Assembly: GCA_900660155.1 (NCBI GenBank)
Contig: CABFPE010000313.1
Location: forward strand, 483,637 to 547,636
Direction: 5' to 3'
DNA: 64,000 nucleotides
From: Hofstenia miamia
Lineage: Eukaryota > Xenacoelomorpha > Acoela > Hofsteniidae
Positions 60,049 to 64,000 of this stretch are shown in pieces (positions within the stretch are counted from its first letter, which is position 1; each line of letters starts with the position of its first letter). The notes under the pieces are model-generated. The model saw only the letters and a program-made list of their open reading frames with translations, made no database searches and was not told where the DNA came from. Position numbers and translations under genes: made by a program.

Positions 60049-60439
60049 TGTGCTTCAATGTATAACAGTCCATTCTTGTTCATCTTCCATTTATACATTC
60101 CATAGTAGCTCCCTGTTATCTTTGATAGTGTTTTATTTGGATCCTTTATTTTCTATCATGTCATCTCCCTGCTTTTCTATGATCTCTGTTTCTGTTATTT
60201 CCTCTTTCACCATTATCAGTAGTATTGCTTGGCCTTTCTTGTCTAAATTTATCTCTGGCAACTTCTCATACTCAGTGTATGGCAGAAATTGAAACTGTTT
60301 TTTCTCTCCATCCATTTTCACCATGTCTCTCTGGCATTTGGGTAGTCATGTCCAAAAGTCCGCATTACTATGCAGGCTTTCCTTCCTGAATTCTATTTTA
60401 AAAAATTTCTCCAGATATAATAGCAGAATGACTTTGTTT

Positions 60440-62058
60440 CATAATAAATGCATCCATTGAACCTTAAAATTGACAAATATTGCTCCATTATTTAAAAAAT
60501 ACGACCCAAAATATTGTTTAAACTATAGACCTAATTCTCTTACATCACCAATTAGTAAGATTTTTGAATGACTTCATTTTAATCAAATTATTGAACATTT
60601 ATGTAAACATAATCTGTATTCCCAAAATCAATATTGTTTTCATAAGTATATATCTACTAATGATGCTTTGTTAACAACTACAGAACATTGGAAAAATAGG
60701 TTCAATTTAGATGTGTTTTCAGCAGTTGCATGTTTAGATTTATCAAAGGTGTTTGACTCTATAAACCATGAAGTTTTAATTAAAAAAATAAAAATTATGG
60801 GCTTCACAAACAAAGGTGCAGACTTAATAGTTATCTTCATAATTGTAGACAAAGAGTTAAGCTAAATGGAATTTTATCTGACTGGATTTTTATTTATTAA
60901 AAATGGTGTTAAACAAGGCACAATTTTAGAACCATTGCTATTCAACATGCATGTAAGCAATTTGAGGAATCAGTCTACATATGACATCAACAATATGCTG
61001 ATGATACTATGCTACTTAGTTCACATAAGTCTCCTGAAATTGCCATAAAGTTCTTGAAGAGAATTGCATTTATCTTGCACAATATTTTGCATCATTGAGG
61101 CTGAGAATAAAACCCATTTAAAACACAATTTTGTATAATTAGTCCTAATTCTAACAATAACAACACAATCATTTCTCAATATAAATTAAAATTTAATGAT
61201 ATGTACATAGAACCAGTTAATTCCTTCAAATATCTAAGTATAATTTTTTATTCTCAACCTAATTTTACAAAGCAAAAAATTTATTAAAAAAATGGCTATT
61301 TCAATTAAGGCTCTCAGCATTATATCTCAACAACTTCCAACCAAAGCAAAGATTTAATTAATTCACACATTAATACTAAGTTAATTTAATTATGGAAACA
61401 TACTATATACTGACATAAATCCACAACTTTTGAATAAAATCAGTGTACAAATAAATTGGGCTATAAAAATTGCAGTTAATCATTTACATAACAAGAATAC
61501 AGAAATATATAAATTAACAAAAACTTTTCTAAATCCACAGTGTATAATTTATAAAAATGTGTTAACTACTTTCTTTAAAATATTTAATAATATTGTTCCC
61601 TATAACAAATCTAATGTTTTATCATGCAAAATATCATTTAGACAAAATTATAGAACACTAAAAATTAAACTTCTTAAATATAACAAGAAAATAATGAAAA
61701 ATTCATTTCTCAATACATCAATAAATATATGGAATAATATACCCAAATCTATAAAAAAATCAATAAAATGAGAATATTCAAAGACAAAATAAATAAACAC
61801 TTCCATAGTTATACAAAGGAAAGACTTGAATACAAATGGCAAGGTTTTAAAGTTTATAATACTGACTATTCAATTGACCACATATAAATTTGCAAAAGTC
61901 CAGGCCATTAGTTATAATTGCTTTTGTAAATATTCATTTGTGTGTATATATTTGTTTTTTGTGCTTGTGTAGTTTTTTGACACTACTTAGAGTTGTAAAC
62001 AGTATTTTATATTGCACAAATCAAATCTAAATATAGGTATTTCTTCTTCTTCTTCTTC
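60440..62058 (+). pseudogene. Third CR1-like non-LTR RT copy, CpG-depleted
   Basis: The plus strand reads LTNIAPLFKKYDPKYCLNYR, SLTSPISKIFE, VACLDLSKVFDSINHEVLIK (motif A), then the GVKQGTILEPLLFNMHVSNL block (motif B) and NNMLMIL near 61000 (motif C region, damaged). The C-terminal part at 61430-61771 has WAIKIAVNHL, FFKIFNNIVPYNKSN, RTLKIKLLKYNKKI and SINIWNNIPKSIK. The 3' UTR ends in six TTC units (62041-62058). Several stops and frame changes mark it as old. Confidence 0.82.
62041..62058. repeat. (TTC)6 tail
   Basis: Six TTC units at the end of the CR1-like copy, a third kind of microsatellite tail in this window after ATT and AT. Confidence 0.85.
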
Positions 62059-62570
62059 AAGCTTTCACTTCAATTTAAGTTTAGCAATTATAGTCTCTAT
62101 GGAAACTAGAACATGGCATTTTTGATCAAAATAGATTCATATAGAATTTGTTTAATGTAGGAAGAGTTTATTTGATATGATATTTTAGAATTAATTAAAC
62201 AAAGTTAGTAAATTCTTTGTCATTATTGTGTTGATAATAGAATGGTCAGATAAATCCCCAGTGTTCTTACCATCATTTGTTTGAATTTAAGCACTTAATA
62301 TTCATGCAGAGTTCATTTTTTTACAACAATTGGTTGTGATGATAGCAACTTTTGAATATTTATTCATTAAATATATAATTCCATGCCAAAAATTTACCAT
62401 GAACTTTCATGTTTTTGCGATGAATAGCTGACATCCAAACAGGTTCTTATTGTGTTAGCAAATTATTAGCCTGTTATTGGGTATAATGATTAGATGTGCA
62501 CCCACATTTCATTTTAAATATTAAATTTGTATCTCTTTATGTGATGGTTCAAATATATCCTATTTAGCAT

Positions 62571-63145
62571 TGTAACATCCTCCACCTAGCTTATTGCGCC
62601 ATGTCTAATTACTGATAATGAGTACTCGGTAAATTGCGGGTGAGGAGTTACCAAGGTGTTTGAACCATCAGACCTTTCTCTCTTATTAACTAGTTATGTT
62701 AATTAAATAATTGAGTATTGACTATCACTGTTTAGGTGACAGAGCAGTATGACGTTTCCTCTTCAGTTCTTCCATGGGCTACTGCCCGAAGCCGATCTCC
62801 ACAAGACAGCTCCTCTCCTTCTGTAAAGATGATTGAGTCCACGGCACCACCTCAGCTCAACTGGAATTAATTATGTGTACCTTACGTTAGCTCAGTGCGT
62901 GCACTCAAGTAAAGTTGTAACTGACTTAAACTCAATTTTGTAAAGTGTTTGTTGTTTTGATTTAGTAAAGCAACCAGGCATTGACACTAACTGCATTTAC
63001 ATAATATTAAAATAGCCATCACCATAAAACTATCGGCTTAATCATTTAAGTAATAAGATTGCAGTTTCCTACACCTACATTTAATAGTACTACATGTAAG
63101 GTCATTTATCAGGTCAATTATAGTCGAGTCTCCTACATTTAAGAA
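62571..63145. repeat. LTR-like copy A, cut by a single N
   Basis: It starts TGTAACATCCTCCACC and matches 63276-63852 closely except in the first 60-70 bases, where differences cluster. It stops at the single N at 63146, so its right end is missing. Its left flank differs from that of copy B, so it is not a simple overlap artefact. Confidence 0.65.
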
Positions 63146-63148
63146 NAA

Positions 63149-63280
63149 GACTCTGACGATGAAAAACAAAAAATAATAAACGAAATCAAGAAAGCAGTGA
63201 CTATACAACTGCAGGAGGAGGACATACAAACAAACCATAGGAAAGCGAAATATGAAAATTCAATCCTACTGCAAGTGTAA
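63149..63280 (+). other. Short open frame ending at the LTR start
   Basis: Forty-three codons are open from the single N (DSDDEKQKIINEIKKAVTIQ at the start); the stop TAA is formed by the first bases of LTR-like copy B (GTG TAA). The composition (acidic, Lys- and Gln-rich) resembles coding sequence. It could be the end of an element's ORF or of a gene hit by the insertion. Confidence 0.35.
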
Positions 63281-64000
63281 CATCCTCCACCTGGCCTATT
63301 TGCACTGTGCGTTACTGTTGATAATTAGCACTCAATAAATTGTGGGTGAGGAGTTACCAAGTTGTTGAACCGTTAGACTTTTCTATCTTATTAACTAGTT
63401 ATGTTAATTAAATAATTGAACATTGACTATCACTGTTTAGGTGACAGAGTCGCATGACGTTTCCACTTCAGTTCTTTCATTGGGCTACTGCCCGAAGCCG
63501 ATCTCCACAAGACAGCTCCTCTCCTTCTGTAATGATGATTGAGTCCACGGCACCACCTCAGCTCAACTGGAATTAATTATGTGTACCTTACGTTAGCTCA
63601 GTGCGTGCACTCAAGTAAAGTTGTAACTGACTTAAACTCAATTTTGTAAAGTGTTTGTTGTTTTGATTTAGTAAAGCAACCGGGCATTGACACTAACTGC
63701 ATTTACATAATATTAAAATAGCCATTACCGTAAAACTATCGGCTTAATCATTTAAGTAATAAGATTGCAGTTTCCTACACCTACATTTAATAGTACTACA
63801 TGTAAGGTCATTTATCAGGTCAATTATAGTCGAGTCTCCTACATTTAAGAATATATAAATATCCCTAAGTGTCGACTATCCAGTCGTTTCAAGCATTGAT
63901 TATTCTATACATGTATTGATCGATAGTCAGACTAGGCAAGAATCGAAAAACTCCTAACCGTAACATAAGTGCGGTTTCGTGACTGGCACAAGGACCCTTC
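63276..64000. repeat. LTR-like copy B, runs off the window
   Basis: It starts TGTAACATCCTCCACC and continues past the point where copy A stops. It includes TATATAAATAT at 63853-63863, which could be a promoter TATA box if the LTR reads left to right, then AAAAACTCCTAACCGTAA and ACAAGGACCC, both also present in 49500-49560. Confidence 0.65.

Larger units (their letters stand above)
57300..60360 (-). mobile_element. Second LTR-retrotransposon pol fragment, CpG-free
   Basis: Minus-strand pieces in order from the right: an integrase HHCC zinc finger, the integrase catalytic core, the GPY domain, then unassigned reading frames. RT and protease are not recognisable, so only the 3' half of pol and what follows is present. 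No LTRs can be assigned. The block has almost no CpG despite ordinary C and G content. Confidence 0.75.

Noticed and set aside
58360-60292. Plus-strand frames rich in Ser, Leu and Cys over the second pol fragment
   Set aside because: They lie opposite recognisable integrase sequence and have no independent support; the lack of CpG and of certain stops keeps them open.
1-64000. CRISPR arrays, bacterial operons, tRNA or rRNA genes
   Set aside because: No regularly spaced identical repeats, no prokaryotic gene organisation, and no cloverleaf or B-box-like pattern found.

Overview
The window is draft nuclear DNA from an AT-rich animal genome, most likely an invertebrate. It holds an ELAV/Hu-type RNA-binding protein gene, a p24/TMED cargo-receptor gene, and a dense set of metazoan transposons (CR1/L2-like and RTE-like non-LTR elements, Ty3/gypsy, Tc1, several hAT elements and MITEs). 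There are no operons, ribosome-binding sites, tRNA/rRNA genes or CRISPR arrays. I cannot place the species; an arthropod is possible but unproven.

Only two ordinary host genes are supported, both with a single coding exon: a TMED gene on the minus strand (20108-20752) and a divergent three-RRM ELAV-like gene on the plus strand (35022-36185). They lie in gene-poor AT-rich DNA (13.8-41 kb) that contains an ancient hAT transposase fossil (26.7-28.1 kb), a hAT element with TTF-type zinc-finger and PIP-box exons (28.8-30.9 kb), and two short TIR elements whose target-site duplications can be read (24668-24998 and 40526-40868).

The left end (3.3-13.8 kb) is transposon-rich: a 3' CR1-like fragment, a broken Tc1 transposase, a long CR1-like element with ORF1 esterase, endonuclease and reverse-transcriptase parts, a 1000-N gap, and a second non-LTR element on the minus strand. 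The right end (41-64 kb) is a transposon cluster: a non-LTR 3' end, a minus-strand Ty3/gypsy element, LTR-like sequence, a hAT element delimited by TIRs and TSD with a younger non-LTR element nested inside it, a second gypsy-like pol, another CR1-like copy, and two LTR-like copies at the right edge.

Two points affect any reading. First, the assembly has single-N joins (12418, 13375, 29239, 29344, 29676, 42393, 47439, 63146); at most of them one side repeats the other, so several duplicate ORFs are probably unmerged overlapping contigs or alleles. Second, about 57.2-62.4 kb is almost devoid of CpG, including runs of about 2.7 kb and 1.9 kb where I found none, while the adjacent RT element at 51.3-54.2 kb is CpG-rich. 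The best-resolved structure is the nested pair: a hAT with near-identical TIRs and a 6/8 TSD, interrupted by an RT element flanked by an exact 7-bp TSD that splits the transposase reading frame.
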